From NCBI GenBank assembly GCA_019912395.1, contig JAIOIH010000031.1, forward strand, positions 89,898 to 153,897: DNA of 64,000 bases, written 5' to 3'. The position numbers and the translations under genes are program-made. The stretch comes from Flavobacteriales bacterium. Its GTDB lineage: Bacteria > Bacteroidota > Bacteroidia > Flavobacteriales_F > PHOS-HE28. Under the pieces are notes generated by a model. It was given only the letters and a program-made list of their open reading frames with translations, was not told the origin of the DNA and did no database searches. Positions within the stretch are counted from its first letter, which is position 1. Every line of letters begins with the position of its first letter. Below, piece by piece: positions 1-8,902 of the stretch.

Positions 1-685
1 CGCTTACGTCCGCCACGCAGAGCACCAGTTCGTCGGGACCCGTGCGGATCACGTCATAGTAATCGCCGCCCACCTGGCGGTGCGGCTGGTACCAAGCGGC
101 GGCCTGGACGCGCTCATCGTTCGGCAGGTCCTTCGGCACCAGCATCATCTGCATGTCCGCGGCCAGTTCCAGCTCCCGCCGATCGCGCTCCTGGGCCAAG
201 GCCCGTACGGCGAACCGCTTGTTCTCCAACGCCACCGCGATCAGGTTCGTGAGGGTCTGGAAAAAGTTGAGGTGCTTCACCGTGGGGCTCATGCGGTGCT
301 CATCATCATCGAGGTCGCCGATGAGCAGCAGGGCCAGGGCACGCTCCTCATGGAACACGGGAATGGCGATATCAAAGCGCCCCAGCCCTTGGCCATCCTC
401 CGAGCCCACGAACTGGATGTCGCGGCAGTTCTCCATCAAGGCCTCCACGTCCGGCACTTCATCCACACCCCCGTCGTTGAGGGCCTGCACGCATTCCCAC
501 TTCTCCACTTTTTCGAAATACATCAGGCGCGTCACCCCCAGTTCATCGTGCATGATCCCGGCATACAACTTCAGCAGCTCGGCCTTTTCCTCGTTGTTGT
601 TGATCGCCTTGGTGATGTCCAACAGCGCCCGCAATTGGAACTCCTTCAAGTTCAATCGCTCCGTCAATCGCTTCAACCGGGGCAT
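1..685 (-). CDS. GAF + PP2C (SpoIIE-type) serine phosphatase, partial (C-terminus outside window)
   Basis: Own reverse translation from ATG at 685: MPRLKRLTERLNLKEFQLRALLDITKAIN...GGDYYDVIRTGPDELVLCVADVSG; GGDYYD...DVSG is typical of SpoIIE/PP2C. Open at the window edge, so missing from the ORF track. Confidence 0.85.
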   Translation of the reverse strand, partial: MPRLKRLTERLNLKEFQLRALLDITKAINNNEEKAELLKLYAGIMHDELGVTRLMYFEKVEKWECVQALNDGGVDEVPDVEALMENCRDIQFVGSEDGQGLGRFDIAIPVFHEERALALLLIGDLDDDEHRMSPTVKHLNFFQTLTNLIAVALENKRFAVRALAQERDRRELELAADMQMMLVPKDLPNDERVQAAAWYQPHRQVGGDYYDVIRTGPDELVLCVADVS

Positions 686-689
686 GCGC

Positions 690-1616
690 TCAACCTTTCC
701 AGTTCTTGACCAGTTCCGGCAATCGGCCGAGGCTGGCCACCTCCCGCATCTTCTGTTTCCATTCGCCGGCAGGGGAACCGAAGTAGGTCTTCCCTCCTTC
801 CAGGTCACCGATGAGCCCGCTTTGGCCCAGCACCGTGGCACCATCGCCGATGGTGAGCTTGCTGGGCACGCCCACTTGGCCCCAGAGCGTGACGTTATCG
901 CCGATGACGCAAGCTCCCGATATGCCCACTTGGGCAGCGATCAGGCAGTGCTTGCCGATCAGGGTGTCGTGGCCGATCTGCACGTGGTTGTCGATCTTCG
1001 TTCCCGCCCCGATGCGCGTATCGGCACTTACCCCGCGATCGATGCTGGTGAGCGCACCGATCTCCACATCATCCTCGATCACGGTGGATCCCGCGGTCAC
1101 CATCTTCTCATAGCCGCCCGTGCGCTTCTTGTAGTAGAAGCCGTCCCCCCCGAGCACGGCGTTGGCATGCACGATCACCCGGTCGCCAATGGTGGTGTTC
1201 GGATAGATCACCACCCCGGGCATGATGGTGCATCCGTTGCCAATGTTGACATTGGTGCCGATGACGACCGAAGGATGCACCACGGTGTCCTCCCCGATGG
1301 CCGGCAGTTCCGAGGTCCATGCGAACGGGGTCATGAACCGGCGGACCAAGGTGTTGTAATCCGCGCAGGGATCGTTGCTGACGAGGATGGCCTTTCCCTC
1401 GGGGATCTCCACGTCCGCCTTGTCGATCAGGATGGTGGTGGCCGCGCTGTGGAGCGCCTTGGCGTAGTACTTGGGGTGGTCCACGAACACCAGGTCGCCG
1501 GGGCGCACACGGTTGATCTCGTTGATGCCGGTAACAAGCCGCTGGACATGGCCCAAGGCCTTGGCCTCAATGATCGCCGCCAAGCTGGCGGCCGTCTGTG
1601 GTTCCTTCAACTCCAT
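690..1616 (-). CDS. LpxD-like UDP-3-O-acylglucosamine N-acyltransferase (second copy)
   Basis: 308 aa with left-handed beta-helix hexapeptide repeats ([48 protein letters not shown]). Confidence 0.85.
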   Translation of the reverse strand: MELKEPQTAASLAAIIEAKALGHVQRLVTGINEINRVRPGDLVFVDHPKYYAKALHSAATTILIDKADVEIPEGKAILVSNDPCADYNTLVRRFMTPFAWTSELPAIGEDTVVHPSVVIGTNVNIGNGCTIMPGVVIYPNTTIGDRVIVHANAVLGGDGFYYKKRTGGYEKMVTAGSTVIEDDVEIGALTSIDRGVSADTRIGAGTKIDNHVQIGHDTLIGKHCLIAAQVGISGACVIGDNVTLWGQVGVPSKLTIGDGATVLGQSGLIGDLEGGKTYFGSPAGEWKQKMREVASLGRLPELVKNWKG

Positions 1617-1800
1617 GCTCTAGTGGTGGGGCCGGGCAAAGCGAATGAGCTGCCGCCTAGGACAAAGGTAGCCGGGAGCACCAAAGGGGATGCCGAGCGG
1701 TTTTGAACCACGGACCGTGCTTCCTCAGAAAGACGAGCGCCGCCCTTCGACCCGCTCAGGGCAGATCAGGCGCGAGCCGATCGAGCACCGTGGGTACCGA

Positions 1801-2364
1801 TCACTTCTTCACCCGGTCCATGTAGGCTCCGGACTCGGTGTCGATCCGTACCACGGTCCCGATCTCCACGAAGGAAGGGACCTGCACTTCCTGGCCTGTC
1901 TCCAACGTGGCGGCCTTCATCACCTTGTTGCTGGTATCGCCCTTCACGGCGGTCTCGGTGTAGGTCACCTCCAGTTCCACCACCTTGGGCGGCCGGGCCA
2001 TGATGGGCACATCGCTCTCGAAGCCCACCTGCATCATCATCTCTTCCTTCATCAGGCCCATGGCATCGCCAAAGAGCGCTACGGGCACGTGGATCTGCTC
2101 ATAGGAAGAGGGATCCATGCAGACCAGGAACTCCCCTTCGCGGTAGAGGTACTGCATATCGCGGACCTCCACGCGGAGCAGCTCCATGTTCTCACCGCTG
2201 CGGAAGCGATGCTCGTTGAGCTTCCCGGTGCGCAGGTTGCGCATTTTCGCCTGGTAGAAGGCGCGCAAGTTCCCCGGCGTGCGGTGCTGCCATTCCATGA
2301 TCTGGCAGATGTCGTCGTTGAAGCGGATGTAGGAGCCGATGCTGATGTCGCCGGTGTTGGCCAT
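1801..2364 (-). CDS. efp: Elongation factor P
   Basis: MANTGDISIGSYIRFNDDICQIMEWQHRTPGNLRAFYQAKMRNLRTGKLNEHRFRSGE; classic EF-P N-terminus. Start trimmed from the ORF track. Confidence 0.95.
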   Translation of the reverse strand: MANTGDISIGSYIRFNDDICQIMEWQHRTPGNLRAFYQAKMRNLRTGKLNEHRFRSGENMELLRVEVRDMQYLYREGEFLVCMDPSSYEQIHVPVALFGDAMGLMKEEMMMQVGFESDVPIMARPPKVVELEVTYTETAVKGDTSNKVMKAATLETGQEVQVPSFVEIGTVVRIDTESGAYMDRVKK

Positions 2365-2562
2365 GGGAAGGAAAATTGGGGCGCGAAGGTAGGGTTTGCG
2401 GGGAATGCGGTACAGAACTCCTTCATGCATCGCAGATATCGCGTAGAGTGGGCCTGATCGGACGATCAGAACATCAGATGATCAGATGATGGAATGCCTT
2501 TGAGGCGACTGACCGGTCCTGGAAATCACCAGGACTGTCTGTGCGATGCGCATCTTTGAGCC

Positions 2563-3120
2563 ATGCTGAAATTAAAGATCATCCTCGCCAGCACGCGCCA
2601 AGGACGTAAGGGCCCCGCAGTGGCCCAATGGATCGTGGAGGCCGCAAAGGCGCACGGTGCATTTGATGTGGAATTGCTGGATCTCGCGGAGGTCAACCTG
2701 CCCTTCATGGACGAGCCCAACCACCCCCGGCTGAAGCAGTACACGCACGCCCACACCAAGGCGTGGAGCGCTACGATCGAGAGCGCCGATGCCTTCATCT
2801 TCGTGATGCCTGAGTACAATTTTGGCTATACCGCTCCCTTGAAGAATGCCTTGGATTTCGTTTTCCAGGAATGGAGGAATAAGCCCGTTGGGTTAGTGAG
2901 TTACGGAGGAGTGAGCGGCGGCTTGCGGGCCACGCAGTTGTTGAAGCCGGTGCTTACAGCCGTTCAACTGACGGTTGCGGGTGAGGTCCCTATCCCCTTC
3001 TTCGCCAATTTCATCGGGGAGGACGGGGTCTTCACTCCGAATGAGATACTGACGAAGGCTGCCACGGGAATGTTCGGCGGGATCGAGCGGTGGGCAAAGG
3101 TGTTGGAGCCGTTGCGGTAG
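2563..3120 (+). CDS. NADPH-dependent FMN reductase family protein
   Basis: LKIILASTRQGRKGPAVAQWI...FVMPEYNFGYTAPLKNALDF: flavodoxin-like FMN reductase motifs. Confidence 0.9.
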   Translation: MLKLKIILASTRQGRKGPAVAQWIVEAAKAHGAFDVELLDLAEVNLPFMDEPNHPRLKQYTHAHTKAWSATIESADAFIFVMPEYNFGYTAPLKNALDFVFQEWRNKPVGLVSYGGVSGGLRATQLLKPVLTAVQLTVAGEVPIPFFANFIGEDGVFTPNEILTKAATGMFGGIERWAKVLEPLR

Positions 3121-3186
3121 GGCGCTGGTCGCGCCGGGGGCGCAACAGTTCAATGGGCTCAGGGAAGCCAAGCGTTGACCTCGAAT

Positions 3187-3285
3187 GGTCCGATACGTAT
3201 CGGACCGCGCTGCAAGCGCGGACCAGTGGTGCAATGCAATTGACGGGGCCTTGCTGACACTCGCGACACGCGAGCGTCAGCAAGG
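3187..3285. repeat. Cluster of three hairpins between convergent genes
   Basis: GGTCCGATAC/GTATCGGACC (3187-3206), CGCGC-TGCAA-GCGCG (3206-3220), CCTTGCTGACACTCGCG-ACA-CGCGAGCGTCAGCAAGG (3249-3285, one G-T type mismatch). Confidence 0.85.
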
Positions 3286-3353
3286 CGAGGGACAAGCCAA
3301 AACACACGGAACGACGAGTCCGACCTGACAACGGACAACGGACATCTACTATT

Positions 3354-4022
3354 TCACTTCCACCTTCCGATCTCCACCGACGCCGTACATGCAAAGGTCT
3401 CCTCCGCTTGGCGGTTGCTGGCCACCAGTAGGGTACGCTGGTCCAGATGGTCCATGAGCAGGCTGCGGAACCAGGTGATGCCTTCGGCATCGAGGTTGGT
3501 GGCCGGCTCGTCCAGGAGCAGTAGCGGGGTGTCGCTGAGGATCGCCAATGCCAGTTTCAGCCGCTGCTTCATGCCGCTGCTGAAGTTGCTCACGGGTTTT
3601 GCCATGTGCGGCTCCAGGTAGGCTGCCTCGGCCACGTCCGGCACGGCGATGCCCGGCCGGAAGGGCTTGAACCGGGCGTGCATGGCCAAGGTCTCTTCCA
3701 GGGAAAGATCGTCGTAGAGATCGAGGTAGGGCGCGGCGATGCTGACCAGGCGGTACACGTCCTCCTGATCGATCCTTCGGCCTGCCCGTGCATGTTCCAC
3801 GGTTCCCCGGGTGGGTACGTAGGCCCCGGCCACCACTTGGAGCAAGGTGCTTTTGCCACTTCCGTTGGGACCGAGCACGGCGGTGCGGCTGCCGGCCTCG
3901 AACAGATGGTCCACCCCGGTGAAGACCTGCTCCCGGGAGAATTGCTTGGCCACGTTGGTCAGTGTGACGCGCAGGCCAGCTCCGGGCGATGAAAGGGGGT
4001 CCGGCATTCCGGGCAGGGTCAC
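3354..4022 (-). CDS. ABC transporter ATP-binding protein
   Basis: Walker A GPNGSGKST, signature NFSSGMKQRLKLALA, Walker B LLLLDEPATNLD. Confidence 0.9.
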   Translation of the reverse strand: MTLPGMPDPLSSPGAGLRVTLTNVAKQFSREQVFTGVDHLFEAGSRTAVLGPNGSGKSTLLQVVAGAYVPTRGTVEHARAGRRIDQEDVYRLVSIAAPYLDLYDDLSLEETLAMHARFKPFRPGIAVPDVAEAAYLEPHMAKPVSNFSSGMKQRLKLALAILSDTPLLLLDEPATNLDAEGITWFRSLLMDHLDQRTLLVASNRQAEETFACTASVEIGRWK

Positions 4023-4801
4023 TCGGTAAGTCCCCGCATGATCCCTTTCGGGCTGTTGCGGATGAAATCCACGATCAGCGCACGCTCCGGCGAGTCCTTG
4101 AACTGCTGCTCCACGTTCTGCACGGCGCGTTCCAGGTTGGTGTTGCGCACGAAGATCTCGCGGTAGATGTCCTCGATGCGTGTCACGGCATCATCCGCAA
4201 AGCCCCGGCGGCGCAGGCCCACCACGTTCACGCCCACGAAGCTCAACGGCTCGCGTGCGGCCTTGACGTAAGGGGGTATGTTCTTGCGCACCAGCGAGGC
4301 ACCCGCGATGAAACTGTGCGCACCGATCTGGATGAACTGCTGCACGGCCACGTTCCCTTCCAGGATGGCCCAGTCGTCGATGGTGACATGCCCCGCGAGG
4401 TTCACGCTGTTGGCGATCACCACGTTATCGCCCACCAGGCAATCGTGCGCCAAGTGGACGTATGCCATCAGCAGGCTGTTGCTGCCAACGGCGGTGCGAT
4501 GGCGGTCCGAGGTGCCCCGATTGATGGTGACGCATTCGCGGATGGTGGTGTGGTCGCCCACCTCCGCGGTGGTCTTCTCCCCGGCGAACTTCAGGTCCTG
4601 TGGAATGGCGCTGACCACCGCTCCGGGGAAGATGCGGCAGTGCTTGCCGATCCGGGCACCGTCCATGATGGTGGTATTGGGACCGATCCACGTGCCGTCG
4701 CCGATGGTGACATCGGCCGCAATGAAAGTGAACGGTTCGATCACCACATCCTTCCCGATCCGGGCATCCGGGTGTACGGAGGCCAGCTTGGAAATGCTCA
4801 T
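4019..4801 (-). CDS. lpxA: UDP-N-acetylglucosamine acyltransferase
   Basis: MSISKLASVHPDARIGKDVVIEPFTFIAADVTIGDGTWIGPNTTIMDGARIGKHCRIFPGAVV...; LpxA hexapeptide protein, 4-bp overlap with upstream lpxC-fabZ. Confidence 0.95.
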   Translation of the reverse strand: MSISKLASVHPDARIGKDVVIEPFTFIAADVTIGDGTWIGPNTTIMDGARIGKHCRIFPGAVVSAIPQDLKFAGEKTTAEVGDHTTIRECVTINRGTSDRHRTAVGSNSLLMAYVHLAHDCLVGDNVVIANSVNLAGHVTIDDWAILEGNVAVQQFIQIGAHSFIAGASLVRKNIPPYVKAAREPLSFVGVNVVGLRRRGFADDAVTRIEDIYREIFVRNTNLERAVQNVEQQFKDSPERALIVDFIRNSPKGIMRGLTE

Positions 4802-6255
4802 GCGTTGGTAGTTGCCTTGGTGGGTGCGGGGTCCGCTTCGCCCTCGGAAACCTTGTCGCGGGCTATTTGTGCCATCATCACCGCCTCCACGGCCGGTAGG
4901 CCGTTCACGTAGCCGATGCCCTTCATGTGTACGATGCCGCGCCTGATCGGGGTGATCAGCTCCAGGCGGAACACCAGGGTGTCGCCGGGGACCACCTTGC
5001 GCCGGTAGCGCACCCCGTCGGTCTTCAGGAAATAGGTGGTGTAATGCTCCGGATCGGGCACTTGGCTCAGGGCGAAGATGCCTCCCACCTGCGCCATGGC
5101 CTCCACCTGCAGCACACCGGGCATCACCGGATTGTCCGGAAAGTGGCCCGTGAAGTGCGGTTCGTTCATCGTCACGTTCTTCACCCCCACGATGCTGGTG
5201 GCGTCCATGGTAAGCACCTTGTCCACCAGCAGGAACGGATAGCGGTGGGGAAGCATCCTGGTGATGGCGTTGATGTCGAACAGCGGCTCCACCCCCAGGT
5301 CGAAGAACATCCGGGGGTCCTTTTCCTCCTCCCTGATCTTGTCCTTGATGCGCTTGGCGAAGCTGGTATTGCCGAAGTGGCCCGGGCGCGCGGCGAGGAT
5401 ATGCCCCTTGATGGGCCGCCCCACCAGCGCCAGATCGCCTACGATATCGAGCAGCTTGTGCCGTGCGGGTTCGTTGAGGAATTTCAGGTCGGTGGTATTG
5501 AGCACTCCGTTTCGGCGGATCTCCACGTCCTGGTATTCGCGGCCGATGCTCTTTGCCAGGGCCTTGAGGTCCTCCTTGGTGATGTCCTCGCGGTCCTCCA
5601 GCACGATGGCATTGTCCAGGTCGCCGCCCTTGATCAGCCCGGCCTTGGCCAGTTGCTCGATCTCGCGGAGGAAGACGAAGGTGCGGCAGGGCGCGATCTC
5701 CGTTCGGAACTCGCCGCTGTTGTACATGCTGGCATGCTGGGTGCCGAGCACGGGGCTGTTGTAGTCCACCATCACGGTAAGGCGGAACTCGCCCCCCGGC
5801 GCGGGCACGCCGAGCATCTCGGTGCCGCGCTCCTCGGTCTCGAACCAGATCGGCTCCTTCAGCACCCACCAGTTGCGCGGCGCGTCCTGTTCCTCAAGCC
5901 CCGCCTTGTCAATGGCCTTCACGAATTCCATGGCACTGCCGTCCATGATGGGCACCTCGGCACTATCGATCTGGATCAGGCAGTTGTCCACGCCCAGTGC
6001 GTACAGTGCTGCCAGTACATGTTCGGTGGTGTTCACCTTCACATCGCCCTTGCCGAGCGTGGTGCCGCGGGCAGTGCTCACCACCAGGTCAGCATCGGCA
6101 TCGATCACCGGTTGCCCCTCCAGATCGGTCCGTTGGAACTTCAGCCCATGCCCCGCCGGTGCTGGACATAGCGTGAGGGTGACCGGTTCGCCGGTGTGCA
6201 GGCCCACGCCCTTCACCACCGCTTTTCCCTTCAGGGTATGTTGCTTGTCGCTCAT
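4798..6255 (-). CDS. lpxC-fabZ: Bifunctional LpxC deacetylase / FabZ 3-hydroxyacyl-ACP dehydratase
   Basis: N-terminal LpxC (KGVGLHTGEPVTLTL, HVLAALYALGVDN) and C-terminal FabZ (LPHRYPFLLVDKV, HFTGHFPDNPVMPGVLQVEAMAQ). Confidence 0.95.
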   Translation of the reverse strand: MSDKQHTLKGKAVVKGVGLHTGEPVTLTLCPAPAGHGLKFQRTDLEGQPVIDADADLVVSTARGTTLGKGDVKVNTTEHVLAALYALGVDNCLIQIDSAEVPIMDGSAMEFVKAIDKAGLEEQDAPRNWWVLKEPIWFETEERGTEMLGVPAPGGEFRLTVMVDYNSPVLGTQHASMYNSGEFRTEIAPCRTFVFLREIEQLAKAGLIKGGDLDNAIVLEDREDITKEDLKALAKSIGREYQDVEIRRNGVLNTTDLKFLNEPARHKLLDIVGDLALVGRPIKGHILAARPGHFGNTSFAKRIKDKIREEEKDPRMFFDLGVEPLFDINAITRMLPHRYPFLLVDKVLTMDATSIVGVKNVTMNEPHFTGHFPDNPVMPGVLQVEAMAQVGGIFALSQVPDPEHYTTYFLKTDGVRYRRKVVPGDTLVFRLELITPIRRGIVHMKGIGYVNGLPAVEAVMMAQIARDKVSEGEADPAPTKATTNA

Positions 6256-7343
6256 TGCTTGTTGTTCTCAACCTCGGGGGCTGAAGGGGAAGCTTCGCCG
6301 TGTCCGGTCGCCGCATCACCCTCTATGTTCCTTTCCAATTGGTCCAGGCGATGCTTCATCTCCGGCAGGTTGCGGAACAGCACGTAGCTGCGCTTGTACT
6401 CGCCGATGGTGAACGCGGGCGAACCCTGCACCACCGCATCGTCCGGAATGTTGGAGCCGATGCCGCTCTGCGCCGCGATCTTCACCCGGTCGCCGATGTG
6501 CAGGTGACCGGCGATGCCCACCTGCCCGCCGATCAGGCAATGGCTGCCCACATGCGTGCTGCCGGCGATGCCCGTCTGCGCCACCACGAGCGTGTGCGCT
6601 CCGATCTCCACGTTGTGGCCCACCTGGATCAGGTTGTCCAGCTTGGCCCCCTTGCGGATGATGGTGTGGCCCAGGGTCGCGCGGTCAACGGTGGTGTTGG
6701 CCCCGATCTCCACATCGTCCTCGATGATGACATTTCCGATCTGGGCCATTTTCTCCTGCTCTCCCTTCCCATTGGGAATGAAGCCGAAACCGTCGGCACC
6801 GATCACCACGCCGCTGTGCAGCACGCAGTGTGCGCCGATCACGCAATTGGCATGCACCTTTACCCCGGCATGGATGCGGCATCCCTTGCCGATGCGCACG
6901 CCCTCCCCGATATAGCAATTGGGAAAGATCTTCACGTCCTCGCCCACCACCGCGCCTTCGCTGATGTAACTGAAGGCACCCACGTAGACATCGATGGCCA
7001 GCTTGGCACGCGGGCTCACGAAGCTGGGCTGTTCCACGCCTACCATGTCGAAGCGTTGCGCCTCGTGGATCTCCAGCAAGCGGGCAAAGGCCGCGCGCGG
7101 ATCGTCCACGCGCAACAGGGTGAGATGCTTCGGGATGGCCTTGGAAGGCTGGAAATCGCGGCCCACGATCACCACGCTTGCCGCAGTGGAGTACACATGC
7201 TCAGTGTAGATCGGGTTGGCCAAAAAGGTCAGGGTGCCCGAGCGGCCCTCCTCGATCTTCGCCACATCATGCACCAGAACCTGCGCATTGCCGTCCACCT
7301 CCCCATGGAGGAATTCGGCGATCTGTCCTGCGGTGAATTGCAT
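6252..7343 (-). CDS. lpxD: UDP-3-O-(3-hydroxymyristoyl)glucosamine N-acyltransferase
   Basis: MQFTAGQIAEFLHGEVDGNAQVLVHDVAKIEEGRSGTLTFLANPIY... plus hexapeptide repeats; ATG at 7343. 4-bp overlap with lpxC. Confidence 0.95.
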   Translation of the reverse strand: MQFTAGQIAEFLHGEVDGNAQVLVHDVAKIEEGRSGTLTFLANPIYTEHVYSTAASVVIVGRDFQPSKAIPKHLTLLRVDDPRAAFARLLEIHEAQRFDMVGVEQPSFVSPRAKLAIDVYVGAFSYISEGAVVGEDVKIFPNCYIGEGVRIGKGCRIHAGVKVHANCVIGAHCVLHSGVVIGADGFGFIPNGKGEQEKMAQIGNVIIEDDVEIGANTTVDRATLGHTIIRKGAKLDNLIQVGHNVEIGAHTLVVAQTGIAGSTHVGSHCLIGGQVGIAGHLHIGDRVKIAAQSGIGSNIPDDAVVQGSPAFTIGEYKRSYVLFRNLPEMKHRLDQLERNIEGDAATGHGEASPSAPEVENNKQ

Positions 7344-7443
7344 GCCATTGCCGCGTTGGTCAGATCCAATGCGGATCCGCGAAGATAGGTGCCCCGGCCT
7401 TCCAATGTGCGGACCCGACCACGGGAACCAATGTGCGGCCCGA

Positions 7444-7890
7444 CTACGGGAACCGGAAGAAGAAGAAGTGGACGGCCACCCATGCTGGCGGAAGTCCCGG
7501 TGCATGGCCCAAGGTGCTGCGCGAACTGTCCTCCACGCGCCCTTCCTTATTGATGTAGCCCACCGTACTGCGCGAGCTGTTCTCCACCCGCCAGGTATCC
7601 CCGCTGCGTTGCACGTAACCCACGGTGGAACGCGAGGAGTTCTCGATCGCGAACCCGTCATCGCCCCTGGCGTTGATGTAGCCTATGGTGCTGCGCGAGG
7701 AGTTCTCGATAGCCCATCCGGAGCCGCGTTCCGCGATGTAGCCCACCGTGGAGCGCGAACTGTTCTCGATACGGCCATCGGCGTTCAAGTAGCCGATGGT
7801 GCTGCGCGAGGAATTCTCGATCCGTTGGGCCGTGGCACAGCACAAGGCCCCGAGCACGGCCAGCAGGACGGAAAGGGAACGCAAGGACAT
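7444..7890 (-). CDS. Secreted tandem-repeat protein resembling 5-fold beta-flower proteins
   Basis: Signal peptide MSLRSLSVLLAVLGALCCATA then six copies of (I/V)E(N/D)SSRST(I/V/L)G(Y/H) with variable spacers, ending PAWVAVHFFFFRFP. Confidence 0.75.
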   Translation of the reverse strand: MSLRSLSVLLAVLGALCCATAQRIENSSRSTIGYLNADGRIENSSRSTVGYIAERGSGWAIENSSRSTIGYINARGDDGFAIENSSRSTVGYVQRSGDTWRVENSSRSTVGYINKEGRVEDSSRSTLGHAPGLPPAWVAVHFFFFRFP

Positions 7891-7897
7891 CCGGGGC

Positions 7898-8182
7898 CTA
7901 TTGGGCGACAGCCACGCTGTCCGCCGAGGTCGGGGCATCCATGCCGTCATCAGCCATGCCCTGACGGCCCATGGCCCTTTCGCCCTTCATGTTGCAGCAT
8001 TTGCCCTTCTTTCCGTGCATGCCGCGATCGCCCCTCATGCCCTCATGCATGCAAGCCTCACCGCGCATTCCGCCGGGACCGCAATTGTCCGTGCCGCAGC
8101 TGCCGCACATGCGCCCCAGAATGAAGCCCAGAATGCCGAAGATGAGACTGAAGAGGAGGATCTTGGCCCAGTTGCCGTTCAT
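7898..8182 (-). CDS. Small single-TM Met/Cys/His/Gly-rich protein
   Basis: MNMNGNWAKILLFSLIFGILGFILGRMCGSCGTDNCGPGGMRGEACMHEGMRGDRGMHGKKGKCCNMKGERAMG...; one hydrophobic helix followed by a Cys/Met/His-rich tail. Confidence 0.7.
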   Translation of the reverse strand: MNGNWAKILLFSLIFGILGFILGRMCGSCGTDNCGPGGMRGEACMHEGMRGDRGMHGKKGKCCNMKGERAMGRQGMADDGMDAPTSADSVAVAQ

Positions 8183-8216
8183 GTTGATCGTGTTTATCCC
8201 GCGAAGGTAACCGCTT

Positions 8217-8762
8217 CTATCGCAGGGGCACCGAAACCTTCGTTCTGTCCCATGCCAGGACCAATGTGGGAACCTCGGCATCCTCCACGCTGATGGTGAA
8301 TTGCTCCACCACCTCCGGCAGCACCTCCACTGGCACGGTCACCTCCACGGCATCCTCCGCCGGGTCCCTGCTGGCGACACCGTCCATGTTCACCCCCCAG
8401 TTGTACATCCTTTTGTTGAAGAAGACCTGCCAGCTATCGGCATGCGGAACCGTCCACAAGGTGTACTTGCCCGCAGGCAGCAGCTTCCCGCCGATGGAAA
8501 GGTCCTGGTTCGTGGTGAAGGTGGTGGCCTCGTTCGCGCCGGTGCGCCACACTTCATCGTAGGGTACGAGACCACCGAAAATGACCCGGCCCTTCTTGTA
8601 GGGGCGGTTATGGAAGACATCGATCTTCAGGTCCCCATTCGCATAGGCCACGGTGCCTTCCGGGCTCGCCTTCTTGGTCTGGTGCTGCATCACCTTGAAA
8701 CCTGCGAAACCAAGCACCAACAAGGCACCAATGATGATGAGGAACCATTTCAGCACTTTCAT
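8217..8762 (-). CDS. DUF2911-like protein
   Basis: N-terminal TM MKVLKWFLIIIGALLVLGFAGF; VPYDEVWRTGANEATTFTTNQDLSIGGKLLPAGKYTLWTVP is characteristic of DUF2911. Confidence 0.8.
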   Translation of the reverse strand: MKVLKWFLIIIGALLVLGFAGFKVMQHQTKKASPEGTVAYANGDLKIDVFHNRPYKKGRVIFGGLVPYDEVWRTGANEATTFTTNQDLSIGGKLLPAGKYTLWTVPHADSWQVFFNKRMYNWGVNMDGVASRDPAEDAVEVTVPVEVLPEVVEQFTISVEDAEVPTLVLAWDRTKVSVPLR

Positions 8763-8902
8763 CTTGAGGGAAAGTTGGATGGTGAAGTTACGGAGGTTGC
8801 CGAGGAACGAATGGAACACCCGATCATTTCCTCCATGTTCCGATCGTCGATCACAGGGAAATTTCGCGCCGATCACCGACATTCGCTCCCGACCCGCCCC
8901 CC

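Noticed and set aside
153-1706. 517-aa plus-strand ORF
   Set aside because: Antisense to the PP2C phosphatase and LpxD-like gene, which have strong family motifs.
4801-5869. Upstream part of the 616-aa minus ORF containing lpxA
   Set aside because: Residues before MSISKLASVH are a frame-shifted read of lpxC-fabZ; true lpxA starts at 4801.
7444-7890. Possible CRISPR-like DNA repeat
   Set aside because: Repeats are coding (ENSSRSTIGY) in an intact signal-peptide ORF, with variable spacing.
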